Below, in pieces: positions 15,865 to 25,676 of a DNA stretch of 44,531 bases. Location: the NCBI GenBank assembly GCA_018819205.1, contig JAHJQE010000003.1, positions 1-44,531 on the forward strand, read 5' to 3'. The position numbers and the translations under genes are program-made. The stretch's first letter is position 1. Each line of letters starts with the position of its first letter. The stretch is from Gammaproteobacteria bacterium (lineage in GTDB: Bacteria > Pseudomonadota > Gammaproteobacteria > Burkholderiales > Gallionellaceae). The notes under the pieces were generated by a model. It saw only the letters and a program-made list of their open reading frames with translations, made no database searches and was not told the DNA's origin.

Positions 15865-16326
15865 ATGAAACTGCGTTTTCTGGATGGTATCGCCCTCACC
15901 CTCTGGGTCGGCAGCTTGTGGACGGTCGGCTATCTGGCCGTACCCATCCTTTTCCAAGCACAACCCGACAAACAACTCGCCGGCATGCTGGCGGGCGAGA
16001 TGTTCCGCGTGCAGGGTTTCGTGGGCATCGCTTGCGGCGTATATCTGCTGCTGCGGGACGGCGTGAAGTTCGGCAAGCTGGCTTTGCGCCAGCCCGCCTT
16101 TCTCGCCATCACGCTGATGCTGATCATCACACTGGCCATCCAGTTTGGCATCCAGCCGCTGATGGCCGGACTCAAATCCCAAGCCTTGCCACTGGAAGTG
16201 ATGAAAAGTACATTGGCGGACAGCTTCGCCATGTGGCACGGCATCTCCAGCATCCTGTACCTGATCGAAAGCCTGCTGGGGCTTTCCTCGATCTATCTTT
16301 TCCTGCGCAACGATCCGGGACACTGA
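15865..16326 (+). CDS. DUF4149-like integral membrane protein
   Basis: 153 residues with four hydrophobic segments: about 8-30 (GIALTLWVGSLWTVGYLAVP), 46-65, 78-100 (AFLAITLMLIITLAIQFGIQ) and 128-148. The Trp-rich first helix and the SFAMWHGISSILYLIES segment are typical of the DUF4149/TMEM205-like group. Function unknown. It starts two bases after the msrA stop and is therefore in the same transcript as smpB and msrA. Confidence 0.75.
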   Translation: MKLRFLDGIALTLWVGSLWTVGYLAVPILFQAQPDKQLAGMLAGEMFRVQGFVGIACGVYLLLRDGVKFGKLALRQPAFLAITLMLIITLAIQFGIQPLMAGLKSQALPLEVMKSTLADSFAMWHGISSILYLIESLLGLSSIYLFLRNDPGH

Positions 16327-16422
16327 ACCTGTTTCCGATAACAGGCGACATGACGCTTCGCCGCTGAGCGCCTTGCCTCGGAACTCGCGTACCATATCGG
16401 CCTTTCGATACACCTGCCCCGC

Positions 16423-17934
16423 ATGCCCACCATCGTCCTCACCACGCTTAACGCGCGCTACATCCATGCCTCGCTGGGCTTGCGCTATCTCGCAGCCAAC
16501 ATGGGCGAGTTGGAGAGTGACACGGAGATCATGGAGTTCACCCTGCAGAACCGGGCTGAAGAGATCGTCGAGGCTTTGCTGGCGGCTCAGCCGCGCATCA
16601 TCGGCTTCGGCGTGTACATCTGGAACGTGAACGAGATCACCCGCGTGGTCGCCTTGCTCAAATGCGTGGCTCCGCAGATCACCGTGGTGCTGGGCGGGCC
16701 GGAGGTCAGTTACGAATGCGATGAGCAGGAGGTCGTGCGTCTGGCCGATCATGTGATCACCGGCTGGGGAGACATCAGCTTTGCCAAACTTTGCCGCGAA
16801 CTTCTGCAACAGCGCCCGCAGGCGCAGAAGATCATTGCCGGCATCCAGCCGAAGCTTGCCGAGATCAAACTGCCCTATGCGTATTACTCGGACAGCGACA
16901 TCGCGCACCGCACGCTGTATGTGGAAGCCTCGCGCGGCTGCCCGTTCAAATGCGAATTCTGTCTGTCGGCATTGGACAAGACGGCTTGGGCTTTCGATCT
17001 GGACCGCATCCTCGACGAGCTGGACAACCTCTATAGTCGCGGTGCGCGCCAGTTCAAATTCGTCGACCGCACCTTCAACCTCAACATCAAAGACAGTGTG
17101 CGCATTCTGGAATTTTTCCTAGAATGCTTGGATGAAAAACTGTTCGTGCACTTCGAAGTCATCCCCGATCACCTGCCGGAGCAACTGAAAGCGCTGATCG
17201 TGAAATTCCCTGCAGGAGCGCTGCAATTCGAGGTGGGCATCCAGACCTTGAACCCGGCAGTGCAAGCGCTGATCTCGCGCAAACAGGACACCGCCAAAGC
17301 CGAGGAGAATCTGCGCTGGCTGCGTCAGGAAAGTCAGGCGCACATCCACGTCGATCTCATCATCGGCCTGCCCGGTGAAGATGTGGCGAGCATCGCGGAT
17401 GGCTTCGACCGTCTGATCGCACTGAAGCAACAGGAGATACAGGTCGGCGTGCTCAAGCGTCTGCGCGGCACGCCCATCACCCGCCACACCGGGACGTACG
17501 CCATGCGCTACACCCCGTATCCACCCTACGCCATCCTCTCTAATGACCGCATCGATTTTCCCACCATGCAAAGGCTGGTGCGTTTTGCGCGCTATTGGAA
17601 TCTGGTGGGCAACTCGGGACGTTTTGCGAAGACGTTGCCACTCTTGCTGGATGAAAGCCCGTTCGCCCGCTTCCTGACTTTCTCCGACTGGCTCTACGCC
17701 ACCACGCGCAAGACGCACCAGATTCCGCTGCCGCAGTTGTTCGATCTGCTTTTCACCGGCCTGACCACAGTCCTTGCCGTAGCGCCGGAAACTGCACGCG
17801 CTACGCTGGAGCAGGATTTCCTTCAGTCGGGCAGCAAGGAGATGCCGCTGTTCTTGAGAAACGAGAAGGATAATCCCCGCCAGAACAGGGCAGGCAATCC
17901 CGCGAAGCGGCAAGCGCGGCTGCAGGCGGAATAA
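16423..17934 (+). CDS. B12-binding-domain radical SAM protein
   Basis: 503 residues. An N-terminal cobalamin-binding-type domain (about 1-140, VVLGGPEVSYE and GWGD) is followed by a radical SAM barrel with the 4Fe-4S motif CPFKCEFC (Cys173, Cys177, Cys180), FEVGIQTLNP and HVDLIIGLPGED. The C-terminal third (about 360-480) is the extra domain found in the DUF4080-type group. These proteins use a 5'-deoxyadenosyl radical; the substrate is unknown. There is no ribosome-binding site of note before the ATG. It ends 42 bases before a bidirectional terminator and is transcribed towards pntB. Confidence 0.85.
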   Translation: MPTIVLTTLNARYIHASLGLRYLAANMGELESDTEIMEFTLQNRAEEIVEALLAAQPRIIGFGVYIWNVNEITRVVALLKCVAPQITVVLGGPEVSYECDEQEVVRLADHVITGWGDISFAKLCRELLQQRPQAQKIIAGIQPKLAEIKLPYAYYSDSDIAHRTLYVEASRGCPFKCEFCLSALDKTAWAFDLDRILDELDNLYSRGARQFKFVDRTFNLNIKDSVRILEFFLECLDEKLFVHFEVIPDHLPEQLKALIVKFPAGALQFEVGIQTLNPAVQALISRKQDTAKAEENLRWLRQESQAHIHVDLIIGLPGEDVASIADGFDRLIALKQQEIQVGVLKRLRGTPITRHTGTYAMRYTPYPPYAILSNDRIDFPTMQRLVRFARYWNLVGNSGRFAKTLPLLLDESPFARFLTFSDWLYATTRKTHQIPLPQLFDLLFTGLTTVLAVAPETARATLEQDFLQSGSKEMPLFLRNEKDNPRQNRAGNPAKRQARLQAE

Positions 17935-17976
17935 CATCTCCTCTCGATCATTTGTGCAGATCGCTGCCACAAATGA

Positions 17977-18000
17977 AAAGAGCCGCATGCGCGGCTCTTT
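17977..18000. terminator. Bidirectional terminator between the radical SAM gene and pntB
   Basis: AAAGAGCCGC (17977-17986) and GCGGCTCTTT (17991-18000) form a perfect 10-pair stem with loop ATGC. Flanking T/A runs serve both strands, as fits two convergent genes. Confidence 0.85.
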
Positions 18001-18021
18001 CATCAGTCCATCCGTGGCGCT

Positions 18022-19440
18022 TTACGCTTTGAGCGCAAGCAGCACTTCATCCAGCATCTTCTTCGCATCGCCGAACAACATGCGGTTGTTCTCTTTGTAG
18101 AACAGCGGATTGTCCACGCCCGCATAGCCGGAAGCCATGCTGCGTTTCATCACGATGGAGGTCTTGGCTTTCCACACTTCCAGCACCGGCATGCCGGCGA
18201 TGGGGCTGCCCGGCTCTTCCTGCGCGGCAGGGTTCACGATGTCGTTGGCGCCGATCACGATAGAGACATCGGTGTCCGGGAAGTCCGCGTTGATCTCGTC
18301 CATCTCCATCACGATGTCGTAAGGCACTTTGGCTTCGGCCAGCAACACGTTCATGTGGCCGGGCATGCGGCCCGCCACGGGGTGGATGCCGAAGCGTACG
18401 TTGACGCCTTTCTCGCGCAGCACTTGGGTGATCTCATTGACCGCATGCTGTGCCTGCGCCACCGCCATGCCGTAGCCCGGCACGATGATCACGTTCTTGG
18501 CATCGCGCAGCAGTTCAGCGGTCTCGACGGCGCTGATGGGTACCACTTCGCCGGCCGGTTGTGCATCGCCGCCGGACTTCTTGACAGGCGCGCCGCCGCC
18601 GAATCCTCCCGCGATGACGCTGACGAAGTTGCGGTTCATCGCTCGGCACATGATGTAGGACAGGATCGCGCCGCTGGAACCGACCAGCGCGCCGGTGACG
18701 ATCAGCAGGTCGTTGTTCAGCATGAAGCCGGTCGCCGCCGCGGCCCAGCCGGAATAGCTGTTCAGCATGGACACCACCACCGGCATGTCGGCACCGCCGA
18801 TGGCCATCACCATGTGGATGCCGAACAGCAGCGCGATCACGGTCATCACGGTCAGGGCGAACATGCCCGCGTCGATCGATTCCGCGTGCAGGAACTGGTA
18901 GCCGAACGCGATGACGAGCAGCAGGCCGATCAGGTTCAGGAAGTGGCGTCCCGGCAGCAACAGCGGTTTGCCGCCGATCTTGCCCGACAGTTTGCCGAAG
19001 GCGATGAGGGAGCCGGAGAAGGTCACCGCGCCGATCAGGATGCCGACATAGACCTCGATCTCGTGAATCGCTTTCTCGGCACTGGACAGATGCAGTGACG
19101 CCATCGGGTCGATGTAATTGGAGAAACCGACCAGACAGGCAGCAAGACCGACCAGGCTGTGCATCAGGGCGACCAGTTCCGGCATCTGCGTCATCTGCAC
19201 TTTGCGCGCGGCATACAGACCGATGCTGCCGCCCACCACCATCGCGCCTATGATCCAGGGCAGACCAGCCATGGTGACGCGCGGACCGAACACCGTGGCC
19301 AACACGGCGATGGTCATGCCGATCATGCCGTACAGGTTGCCGCGTCGCGAAGTCTCGGGGTTGGAAAGGCCGCCGAGGCTGAGGATGAACAGGATCGTCG
19401 CGCCGATATAAGAAACAGTAGCCAAACTTGCAGAAATCAT
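18022..19440 (-). CDS. pntB: NAD(P) transhydrogenase subunit beta
   Basis: 472 residues from the ATG at 19440, which has AAGGA six bases upstream; an in-frame TTG two codons earlier is less likely. PntB forms the larger part of the proton channel and the NADP(H)-binding domain of the inner-membrane transhydrogenase, which couples proton entry to NADPH formation. About eight membrane helices fill residues 1-260. The C-terminal NADP domain begins near 300 and contains [39 protein letters not shown] and [14 protein letters not shown]. It starts 9 bp after the pntA stop and ends just before the bidirectional terminator. Confidence 0.97.
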   Translation of the reverse strand: MISASLATVSYIGATILFILSLGGLSNPETSRRGNLYGMIGMTIAVLATVFGPRVTMAGLPWIIGAMVVGGSIGLYAARKVQMTQMPELVALMHSLVGLAACLVGFSNYIDPMASLHLSSAEKAIHEIEVYVGILIGAVTFSGSLIAFGKLSGKIGGKPLLLPGRHFLNLIGLLLVIAFGYQFLHAESIDAGMFALTVMTVIALLFGIHMVMAIGGADMPVVVSMLNSYSGWAAAATGFMLNNDLLIVTGALVGSSGAILSYIMCRAMNRNFVSVIAGGFGGGAPVKKSGGDAQPAGEVVPISAVETAELLRDAKNVIIVPGYGMAVAQAQHAVNEITQVLREKGVNVRFGIHPVAGRMPGHMNVLLAEAKVPYDIVMEMDEINADFPDTDVSIVIGANDIVNPAAQEEPGSPIAGMPVLEVWKAKTSIVMKRSMASGYAGVDNPLFYKENNRMLFGDAKKMLDEVLLALKA

Positions 19441-19449
19441 GATCAATCC

Positions 19450-21021
19450 TTACTTGCGGAACATTGACAGCATGCGCTTGGTCACTGCAAAACCGCCGAA
19501 CATATTCACAGCCGTGAGTGCGATCGCCACCACAGCCAACCCGAGGATCCAGCCTTCAGGGCGGGTCAGGCCAAGCATCGTTGGCGGCGCGATCTGCACC
19601 AGCGCACCGATGGCGATGATGCTGCTGATCGCATTGGTCACGCTCATCAGCGGAGTATGCAGGGCCGGGGTGACGTTCCACACCACCATGTAGCCAACAA
19701 AACAGGCGAGCACGAACACCGTGAAATGGCCGAGGAAGGCAACCGGTGCGTAGGCACCGATGAGCAGGAACAGCAAGGCCACCGCGGTGAAAAACGCCAC
19801 GACCTTGCCTGCGGATGCCGGTGCGCCGGCGCTGCCATGTGCTGCAGGTGCAGCAACGGGCTTGGCCGCTGGTTTGGCTGCCGGGGCTGGCATTTTTGGT
19901 GCCGGTGCAGGCCAAGTGATCTCCCCATCTTTGATCACGGTCAGGCCGCGGATCGCGTCGTCTTCCATGTTGACGTCGATGATGCCGTCCTTGGCCTTGC
20001 ACAACTCTTCGGCCAGACGGAACAGGTTGGTGCCGTACAGGGTGGAAGACTGTTTGGCCAGACGACTGTTCAGGTCGGTGTAACCGATGATGGTCACACC
20101 ATGCTTCACCACTGCTTCGCCGGGAACGGTCAATTCGCAATTGCCGCCGCGCTCGGCCGCCATGTCGACGATGACGCTGCCGGGCTTCATGCTCTGCACC
20201 ATCTCGGCGGTGATCAATCTTGGCGCTGGCTTGCCGGGGATCAGCGCGGTGGTGACGATGATGTCCACCTCGCGCGCCTGCTTCGCATACATCTCGCGCT
20301 GCGCCTGCTGGAAGCCTTCGCTCATCACTTTGGCGTAACCGCCGCCGCCCGAACCTTCTTCCTCATATTCGACTTTGACGAATTCGCCGCCCAGCGACTT
20401 GACCTGATCGGCCACTTCGGCACGGGTATCGTTGGCGCGCACGATGGCACCCAGACCGGCAGCCGTACCGATCGCGGCCAGACCTGCCACACCGGCACCG
20501 GCAATGAACACCTTGGCCGGAGGAACCTTGCCCGCAGCCGTGATCTGACCGTTGAAGAAGCGGCCGAAGGCGTTGGCGGCCTCGATGACGGCGCGGTAAC
20601 CGGCGACGCCGGCCTGGGAAGTCAGCGCGTCCATCTTCTGGGCGCGTGAAAGCTGGCGCGGCAATGCGTCGATGGCCAGCACCGTGGCCTTCTTCGCGGC
20701 CAGTTGTTGCATCAACTCGGGGTTTTGGGCAGGCCAGATGAAGCCGATCAGGATGCCGCCTTCGCGCATCAGTTCGACTTCGGCACGCGTCGGTACAGCC
20801 ACTTTGAACACGATGTCGGATTCAGCCCACAGCTTGGACGCACCATCGATGATCTCTGCACCAGCGGAACGATAAGCTTCGTCACTGCAATTTGCCGCGT
20901 CTCCGGCACCCGACTGAACAGCGACTGTGAAGCCCAGCTTGATCAGCTTCTCAACGACTTCCGGTACTGTCGCAACGCGCTTCTCGCCTGCATTAGTCTC
21001 CGCAGGAATCCCAATACGCAT
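19450..21021 (-). CDS. pntA: NAD(P) transhydrogenase subunit alpha
   Basis: 523 residues from the ATG at 21021, preceded by AGGAGG five to six bases upstream; the frame stays open to 21129 without a start site. This is the fused form: NAD(H)-binding domain I (about 1-380; [38 protein letters not shown]) joined to the membrane part (about 425-523, four helices) by an Ala/Pro-rich linker (about 382-420, repeated PAPA and KPAAKP). Together with PntB it makes NADPH from NADH using the proton gradient. It is the first gene of a two-gene operon with its own promoter. Confidence 0.97.
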   Translation of the reverse strand: MRIGIPAETNAGEKRVATVPEVVEKLIKLGFTVAVQSGAGDAANCSDEAYRSAGAEIIDGASKLWAESDIVFKVAVPTRAEVELMREGGILIGFIWPAQNPELMQQLAAKKATVLAIDALPRQLSRAQKMDALTSQAGVAGYRAVIEAANAFGRFFNGQITAAGKVPPAKVFIAGAGVAGLAAIGTAAGLGAIVRANDTRAEVADQVKSLGGEFVKVEYEEEGSGGGGYAKVMSEGFQQAQREMYAKQAREVDIIVTTALIPGKPAPRLITAEMVQSMKPGSVIVDMAAERGGNCELTVPGEAVVKHGVTIIGYTDLNSRLAKQSSTLYGTNLFRLAEELCKAKDGIIDVNMEDDAIRGLTVIKDGEITWPAPAPKMPAPAAKPAAKPVAAPAAHGSAGAPASAGKVVAFFTAVALLFLLIGAYAPVAFLGHFTVFVLACFVGYMVVWNVTPALHTPLMSVTNAISSIIAIGALVQIAPPTMLGLTRPEGWILGLAVVAIALTAVNMFGGFAVTKRMLSMFRK

Positions 21022-21050
21022 GAAACCCTCCTGTAAACCGCATACTGAAA

Positions 21051-21069
21051 CGCCCGGGCAATCCGGGCG
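21051..21069 (-). promoter_or_regulatory. Hairpin in the pntA 5' leader
   Basis: CGCCCGG (21051-21057) pairs with CCGGGCG (21063-21069) around a 5-base loop, about 30 bases before the pntA start and downstream of the -10. It is a stable GC stem without a following T-run, so a leader structure rather than a terminator. Role unknown. Confidence 0.4.
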
Positions 21070-21087
21070 CACGAAAATTGGCCCGAG

Positions 21088-21093
21088 ATTATA
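21088..21093 (-). promoter_or_regulatory. -10 element of the pntAB promoter
   Basis: Perfect TATAAT on the reverse strand, 67-72 bases before the pntA ATG, within the 111-bp gap after the upstream terminator. No good -35 at 16-18 bases, so activation by a regulator is possible. Confidence 0.5.
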
Positions 21094-21125
21094 TACGAGC
21101 TTTGCGGCCCGCCCCAGTCCATTGA

Positions 21126-21158
21126 GCAAAACAAAGGGCTCGACGAAGCGAGCCCTTT
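21126..21158 (-). terminator. Terminator of the TonB/receptor operon
   Basis: Read leftward: AAAGGGCTCG, loop CTTCGT, CGAGCCCTTT, then GTTTTG. The 10-pair stem (21133-21142 with 21149-21158) lies 28 bases after the exbD stop and separates it from pntAB. Confidence 0.85.
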
Positions 21159-21186
21159 ACCCTTCTTGCAGCGGGGGAATATCCGA

Positions 21187-21594
21187 TTATTTTGATAATG
21201 TGATGAAAGAGAGTTTGGCCACTCCTGCCTTTTGCGCCAATGCCATCAGCGCCGCAACACGACCATAAGGCACCGCGTTGTCTGCTTCGATCTGCAACTG
21301 GAACTGCGGATCGGCAGCGCGGCTGCGCAGCATCCCGGCCAATTCGCTGTCGTTCAACGACTGTTTGTCCATCTCGATATTGCCCTGCGCATCCACCACC
21401 AGACTGACCTGCTGCGGTTTGTCTTTCTGCTGCACGGCGTCGGTTTTGGGCAGGTTGATCTTGAGCGACTGTGGTGCCAGCAAGGGCGCGGTGATGATGA
21501 ATACCACCAGCAACACCAGCATCACGTCCACCAGCGGCGTTACGTTGATCTCGCTCATCATGTTGTCTTCAGAAGAAGAGTTCCCGAAAGCCAT
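21187..21594 (-). CDS. exbD: ExbD/TolR-family biopolymer transport protein
   Basis: 135 residues from the ATG at 21594 (AGGAGG four to five bases upstream; the GTG one codon earlier is too close to it). A single membrane helix near residues 15-40 contains the conserved Asp of INVTPLVDVMLVLLVVF, the proton-carrying residue of ExbD. The rest is the periplasmic domain. With ExbB it uses the proton gradient to drive TonB. It is the last gene of the eight-gene operon. TolR is the alternative, but the adjacency to tonB and two TonB-dependent receptors makes ExbD the better name. Confidence 0.92.
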   Translation of the reverse strand: MAFGNSSSEDNMMSEINVTPLVDVMLVLLVVFIITAPLLAPQSLKINLPKTDAVQQKDKPQQVSLVVDAQGNIEMDKQSLNDSELAGMLRSRAADPQFQLQIEADNAVPYGRVAALMALAQKAGVAKLSFITLSK

Positions 21595-21603
21595 CACCCC
21601 TCC

Positions 21604-22260
21604 TTACAGTTTGAAATCATGCTTTTGCGCCAGACGCATGAAGTCGTGTGCGAAGTTCTCCAGGTCGGTTACATGCACTTTCAGACGACGCAGGAAGAAG
21701 TTGTATGCCAGCACAGCAGGTAGCGCGGTGGCGATGCCGATGGCGGTAGCGATCAGCGCTTCGCCAATGGGTCCTGCCACCACATCCAGAGAAGCGGAAC
21801 CGGTGCGACCGATGTCCTGCAAGGCATGCATGATGCCCCATACCGTGCCAAACAATCCCACGAAGGGCGCGGTGGAGCCGATGGTTGCCAGTTCGGCCAG
21901 CCCACGCTCGTGATAGCGCTGGATGTTCTGCAACTGCTGGCGCAGCATGCGCTCCAACACGTCCTGCGGTGCACCGGAATGTTTAAGGTCCTGTTGTGCA
22001 CCATTGATGGTCTTCAGTTCGGCAAAGCCTGCCTGCGCCAGCCGCGCAATATCACCCTTGCTGCTTTCGGCGACTTTGCCCGCCTCGCTCCACTCGCGCA
22101 CCGCCCAGAACTCGCGATTGAAACGCTGGTCGTGCTGGCGCGATTCATACTGCTTCCATACTTTGAACAGCGCGATGGACCAGGTCACGATGGACAGCAC
22201 GATCAGCAACAGCAAGGTCGCCGAGACGATGGGGGAAGTGACAGAAAAGAGATCGTTCAT
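21604..22260 (-). CDS. exbB: ExbB/TolQ/MotA-family proton channel
   Basis: 218 residues from the ATG at 22260, six bases after the tonB stop; the longer reading to 22350 lies inside tonB. Three membrane helices: about 12-35 (VSATLLLLIVLSIVTWSIALF), about 125-150 (the conserved LATIGSTAPFVGLFGTVWGI) and about 165-195 (IGEALIATAIGIATALPAVLAYNFF). These are the MotA/TolQ/ExbB signature helices. The long cytoplasmic part lies between the first two. It works with ExbD and TonB to energise outer-membrane receptors. Confidence 0.93.
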   Translation of the reverse strand: MNDLFSVTSPIVSATLLLLIVLSIVTWSIALFKVWKQYESRQHDQRFNREFWAVREWSEAGKVAESSKGDIARLAQAGFAELKTINGAQQDLKHSGAPQDVLERMLRQQLQNIQRYHERGLAELATIGSTAPFVGLFGTVWGIMHALQDIGRTGSASLDVVAGPIGEALIATAIGIATALPAVLAYNFFLRRLKVHVTDLENFAHDFMRLAQKHDFKL

Positions 22261-22265
22261 GCGGC

Positions 22266-22922
22266 TTATTCCTCCAGAGAAAATTTGATGGGCACCAGGA
22301 ACCATTGCGTGACCGGCTGGCCGAAACGCTTGGCCGGCGAGAACTTCCATGTCTTGACGGTCTGCAGCGCGGCCTTGTCGAGGATGTCGAAGCCGCTGCT
22401 GGTCTGCAACTTCACTTCGCCCGCCCTGCCCTCGGCCAATACTTCGACGTTGAGTACCACCTTGCCCTGATAGCCCATGCGCCGCGCCACCAGCGGATAC
22501 GGCGGACGCGGATTGTTCAGATAATCGGCGCGGTAATCCGGCTCGGCATCCAGTTGCACAGGAGAAGGTGGTGTCTGCATGGCCGGCGCGGACGGCATCT
22601 CTTCCTGCACCACCGGTTCTGGTGCGGGTGGTGCTTCCGGTTCGATCACACGCGGCTTGGGCTCAGGCTTTTGTTCCGGCTTGATCTCGGGTTGCGGCGC
22701 GATATCCGCCTGCTGCATCTGCATATTGGCGAAGGAGATGGACATCTCGTTCACCGCCACCATGGGCGGTTCCGGCTGCGCCAGCCAGAAGGCGAACAAC
22801 ATCAGATGCGCGAGCACCGCGATGCCGACTGCAGTCAGTCGCTCGTACCACGGCGATTCCAGTGTCGCGTCGTATAACGCGTGCATATATGTCAGCGGCA
22901 GGTTGAGAACTAGGGCCGACAT
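22266..22922 (-). CDS. tonB: TonB energy transducer
   Basis: 218 residues. One N-terminal membrane anchor (about 28-48, LTAVGIAVLAHLMLFAFWLA), a Pro/Glu/Lys-rich periplasm-spanning linker (about 75-125, KPEQKPEPKPRVIEPEAPPA) and a C-terminal TonB domain (about 130-218) with PPYPLVARRMGYQGKVVLNV and AALQTVKTWKFSPAKR. It transmits energy from ExbBD to TonB-dependent receptors. It begins one base after the stop of the upstream receptor gene, so this TonB is made together with the two receptors and is probably dedicated to them. Confidence 0.94.
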   Translation of the reverse strand: MSALVLNLPLTYMHALYDATLESPWYERLTAVGIAVLAHLMLFAFWLAQPEPPMVAVNEMSISFANMQMQQADIAPQPEIKPEQKPEPKPRVIEPEAPPAPEPVVQEEMPSAPAMQTPPSPVQLDAEPDYRADYLNNPRPPYPLVARRMGYQGKVVLNVEVLAEGRAGEVKLQTSSGFDILDKAALQTVKTWKFSPAKRFGQPVTQWFLVPIKFSLEE

Positions 22923-22923
22923 G

Positions 22924-25011
22924 CTACCAGCGCCCCTCCAGCGTCACCAGCAAGGAACGATAGCCGACGCTGCGACTGTTCAAGGAATAGACATCGCTGC
23001 CATTGGTAAAGCGCGTGTTCTGCACGGTGTCCGTCGCCAGCAGATTTCTGGCCGTGGTGCGCAGATTGAACACAGGCGACAGCTTGTACAGCCAGTAACC
23101 GTCCAGTGTGGCACGTGCGTCGGATACGGCGTACTCCTCGCCCGGAATGTCGGTCACGCTACGCCCTGATAGCTGCAGTGACACACCATAACTGGATTTG
23201 AGCTTGGGCAGGTTCTCGTCCAGTCCGGCCGAGAAAATGTATTTGGGTGTGTCGCGTGCCATGCGCGAGATGCCTAGGCGCGCATCGTTCACCGTGGCAT
23301 GCGGCAAGGTCAGATGCGCTTTGACGGTCGCGCCCTTCCATCCCCAGACATCGGTGCGCACCTTGCCGTCCAGCTCCCAGCCCCAGTGGCGTGCACTGCC
23401 CTCGTTCTGAGGGCGATCCACCCAGCGCGTGCCTTCCAGTTGCACGCGGCGCTCGGTGAAATCCTGTGTGTTGCGCGCATAGAAATTCAGTCCGAACACG
23501 CCGGCGTTGTCTGGCAGATAACGTTCCAGCACCGCCTCGAAGTTCACGCTGCGCTCGGGGCGCAGGTTCGGGTTGCCGCGCGTGTCGGCTTCCGTCGGTG
23601 TGTTCGCTGCCACGCTCAGCGTCGCCGCATCGCTGATCTCGTTCAGTCGCGGCATCTTCAGCCCCGCCCCCAGCGAAGAGCGCAGCAGCCATTGTTCCTG
23701 CGGTGCATAGCGGATCGCCAGTGATGGCATCACTTGCCCATGCTGCTGGGCACTGCTGCCGGTATCCAGATCGACGCGTTCTCCGCGCAGACCATAGGTG
23801 AAGGTGGTCTTGTCGCTCAGCATCCAGTCGTCCTGCAGCCACAGGATGTTCTGCCTCTCGCTATTGGCATAGTGGGAAGTCACACCCGAGAAGGTCTGCG
23901 TGTCGCTACTGTTCAGAGATGCGTGTTCCAGCCCGACCGCGAGCAGATGCTGTTCGCCCAGCGGCCTGTCCAGCCTGAACGCCATGCTGGATTCGTGCTC
24001 GTTGCTGGATGTGTCATCCGTGTTTGAGCTGGGCGTGCCGATCGCGTCATGCGACAGACGCAGCACATGCACATCTCGTGTGCCGTGGTTGAGCGAGATG
24101 CGCCCGGTGAGCTTGTTGTCAGCCAGATGCTTCTCGCCTTCCACGCGCAGACGTTGCAGGCGACGGCGCATCTCCTCGCGACTGCTGCGGTCGCCGTTGG
24201 CGATGAAAGTGCTACTGCTTGCCGGACTGGCGGCTGTCTGCGTCATGTCGCTGTTGCGCTTACCCAGTCCGTCGAACAGCAGGGGTGCGACAGTCAGGCT
24301 GTCGCGCTCCTGCTTCCAGGTCATGCGCGGCGACATCACGAATTCGCGGAAGGTGAACAAGCCCTGTTCCTTGTCATGCTCGTTCAATACCGTGACCCCG
24401 GTTGTCTCGTTGCGCCGTTCCAGCATGCTGCCGGCAGGGCGGCGATGCATATTGAGCGTGATCGGCAAGGTCCAGGCGAAGCCGCCCTCGCCGCCGTTCT
24501 CCGTCCAGGTGAACTGGCCGGTCGGCTCGTCGCCATTCATGCCTGCGGCGACTTTCACGGTCGTGGAACGTTTGCTGACAGGTTTCTTCATCACCAGATT
24601 GACGGTCACGGATGCTGCGCCGCCGTATTCCGCGGACGAACCGCGCAATATCTCGACGCGCTCCAGTTCCCCAGCGGGCAGGCGACCGACCACGCCCGCC
24701 ACGATGCGCGAGCCGCCCGCCGGACGCTCGCCGTCCACCAGGATCTGCACACTGTCGCGCGACATGCCGCGTGCGCGGTGACCATCGCCTTTGACTTCCA
24801 CGCCCGGCAACTTGCCCAGCACCTCGCCGATAGTCATCACGCCCATGTTCTCGATGTCCTTGCGGCCGATGATCACCTTTTGCGTGGTCGCATCGCGCCT
24901 TGCAGTGACGTCTTCCTGCTTGCCGGTGACGGTGATCTCTTGCAGGGCGGGTTGGTCTTCGGCCAATGCCAGAAGTGGGAGGAAGGCGAATAACAGACAG
25001 CTACGTTTCAT
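22924..25011 (-). CDS. TonB-dependent outer-membrane receptor (second receptor of the operon)
   Basis: 695 residues from the ATG at 25011; the frame continues upstream to 25275, but that lies inside the neighbouring gene. A signal peptide (about 1-18, ending LALA) is followed by the TonB box region (ALQEITVTGK), a plug domain (about 40-150; IGEVLGKLPGVEVKGDG, DSVQILVDGERPAGG, ERVEILRGSSAEYGG) and a beta-barrel ending VTLEGRW, with the aromatic C-terminal residue expected for an outer-membrane protein. The barrel resembles the OMP_b-brl_3 type. The ribosome site is weak, so coupling to the gene ending 17 bp upstream is likely. The substrate cannot be read from the sequence. Confidence 0.9.
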   Translation of the reverse strand: MKRSCLLFAFLPLLALAEDQPALQEITVTGKQEDVTARRDATTQKVIIGRKDIENMGVMTIGEVLGKLPGVEVKGDGHRARGMSRDSVQILVDGERPAGGSRIVAGVVGRLPAGELERVEILRGSSAEYGGAASVTVNLVMKKPVSKRSTTVKVAAGMNGDEPTGQFTWTENGGEGGFAWTLPITLNMHRRPAGSMLERRNETTGVTVLNEHDKEQGLFTFREFVMSPRMTWKQERDSLTVAPLLFDGLGKRNSDMTQTAASPASSSTFIANGDRSSREEMRRRLQRLRVEGEKHLADNKLTGRISLNHGTRDVHVLRLSHDAIGTPSSNTDDTSSNEHESSMAFRLDRPLGEQHLLAVGLEHASLNSSDTQTFSGVTSHYANSERQNILWLQDDWMLSDKTTFTYGLRGERVDLDTGSSAQQHGQVMPSLAIRYAPQEQWLLRSSLGAGLKMPRLNEISDAATLSVAANTPTEADTRGNPNLRPERSVNFEAVLERYLPDNAGVFGLNFYARNTQDFTERRVQLEGTRWVDRPQNEGSARHWGWELDGKVRTDVWGWKGATVKAHLTLPHATVNDARLGISRMARDTPKYIFSAGLDENLPKLKSSYGVSLQLSGRSVTDIPGEEYAVSDARATLDGYWLYKLSPVFNLRTTARNLLATDTVQNTRFTNGSDVYSLNSRSVGYRSLLVTLEGRW

Positions 25012-25028
25012 CAGGAAGAATTGATTGA

Positions 25029-25676
25029 TTAAACAAATAATAAGATGCGGCGCAATCCCAGCACGATCAGCACGGCGGCTGCGCCCCAGCGTATCCAACG
25101 TGTCAGCCAGTCGCGGTTGTCGCGTAACTGTTTGCCCAGCAGGCTGATCAGCGGCAATAGTATCAGCAGCGGCGTGAGCGCTGCACCCAATCCGAACATC
25201 ACGCCGTTGGCCATGCCAAGCTGCACGCTGCCTGCCGCCGCACACACGGCGAGCAAGGATGCCAGCGGTGCGCACGGCGTAAGGCTGAGCGAGAAGCCGA
25301 GCAACAAAGGCGGCGCACTGCCCGCCCGCTTAGCCACACCACACGGCATATGCGTCTTGCTGGTGCGCAACAGCCACAGTCCGGCGGCGATGGATGCGGC
25401 ACCGATGAACAGATTGCCGCTGCCGCCCTGCATCGCCTGCGACAGCCATGTGCCCGCCGCTGCCGCCAGCGCCCCCAGCATCGTGTAAGCCAGGATGCGT
25501 CCGCTGACGAACAACGTTGTATCGCGCAGCGCCTGCATCTGGCTGCCGCCCCGCCCCAGTATCCAAGTGCCCATGAACGGCAGGCAGGTGGCGGTGCAGG
25601 CAGTCAGCCCCAGCGAGGCACCCAGCAGCCACACGGTGAACAGCGTGGTCTGCTGAGACAGTTGCCACTCATCCAT
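25029..25676 (-). CDS. DsbD/TauE-SafE-like membrane protein (DsbD_2 type)
   Basis: 215 residues, six hydrophobic segments with an internal duplication. The first half has LTACTATCLPFMGTWILGRGG, and the second has the matching LTPCAPLASLLAVCAAAGS. Cys residues in the first helix of each repeat are the hallmark of DsbD/CcdA-like membrane electron carriers. Proteins of this size, often annotated as sulfite exporter TauE/SafE, also occur next to CcoG-type ferredoxins in cytochrome-oxidase assembly clusters. Here the ATG overlaps the stop of the polyferredoxin gene by eight bases, so the two products are made together. Moving electrons or thiol redox equivalents across the membrane is an inference. 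Confidence 0.75.
   Translation of the reverse strand: MDEWQLSQQTTLFTVWLLGASLGLTACTATCLPFMGTWILGRGGSQMQALRDTTLFVSGRILAYTMLGALAAAAGTWLSQAMQGGSGNLFIGAASIAAGLWLLRTSKTHMPCGVAKRAGSAPPLLLGFSLSLTPCAPLASLLAVCAAAGSVQLGMANGVMFGLGAALTPLLILLPLISLLGKQLRDNRDWLTRWIRWGAAAVLIVLGLRRILLFV

Noticed and set aside
15820-16908. Leftward 362-codon frame opposite the DUF4149-like and radical SAM genes
   Set aside because: It lies antisense to two genes with clear family motifs, spans their junction and has a His/Gln/Asp-rich composition typical of a reverse-frame shadow.
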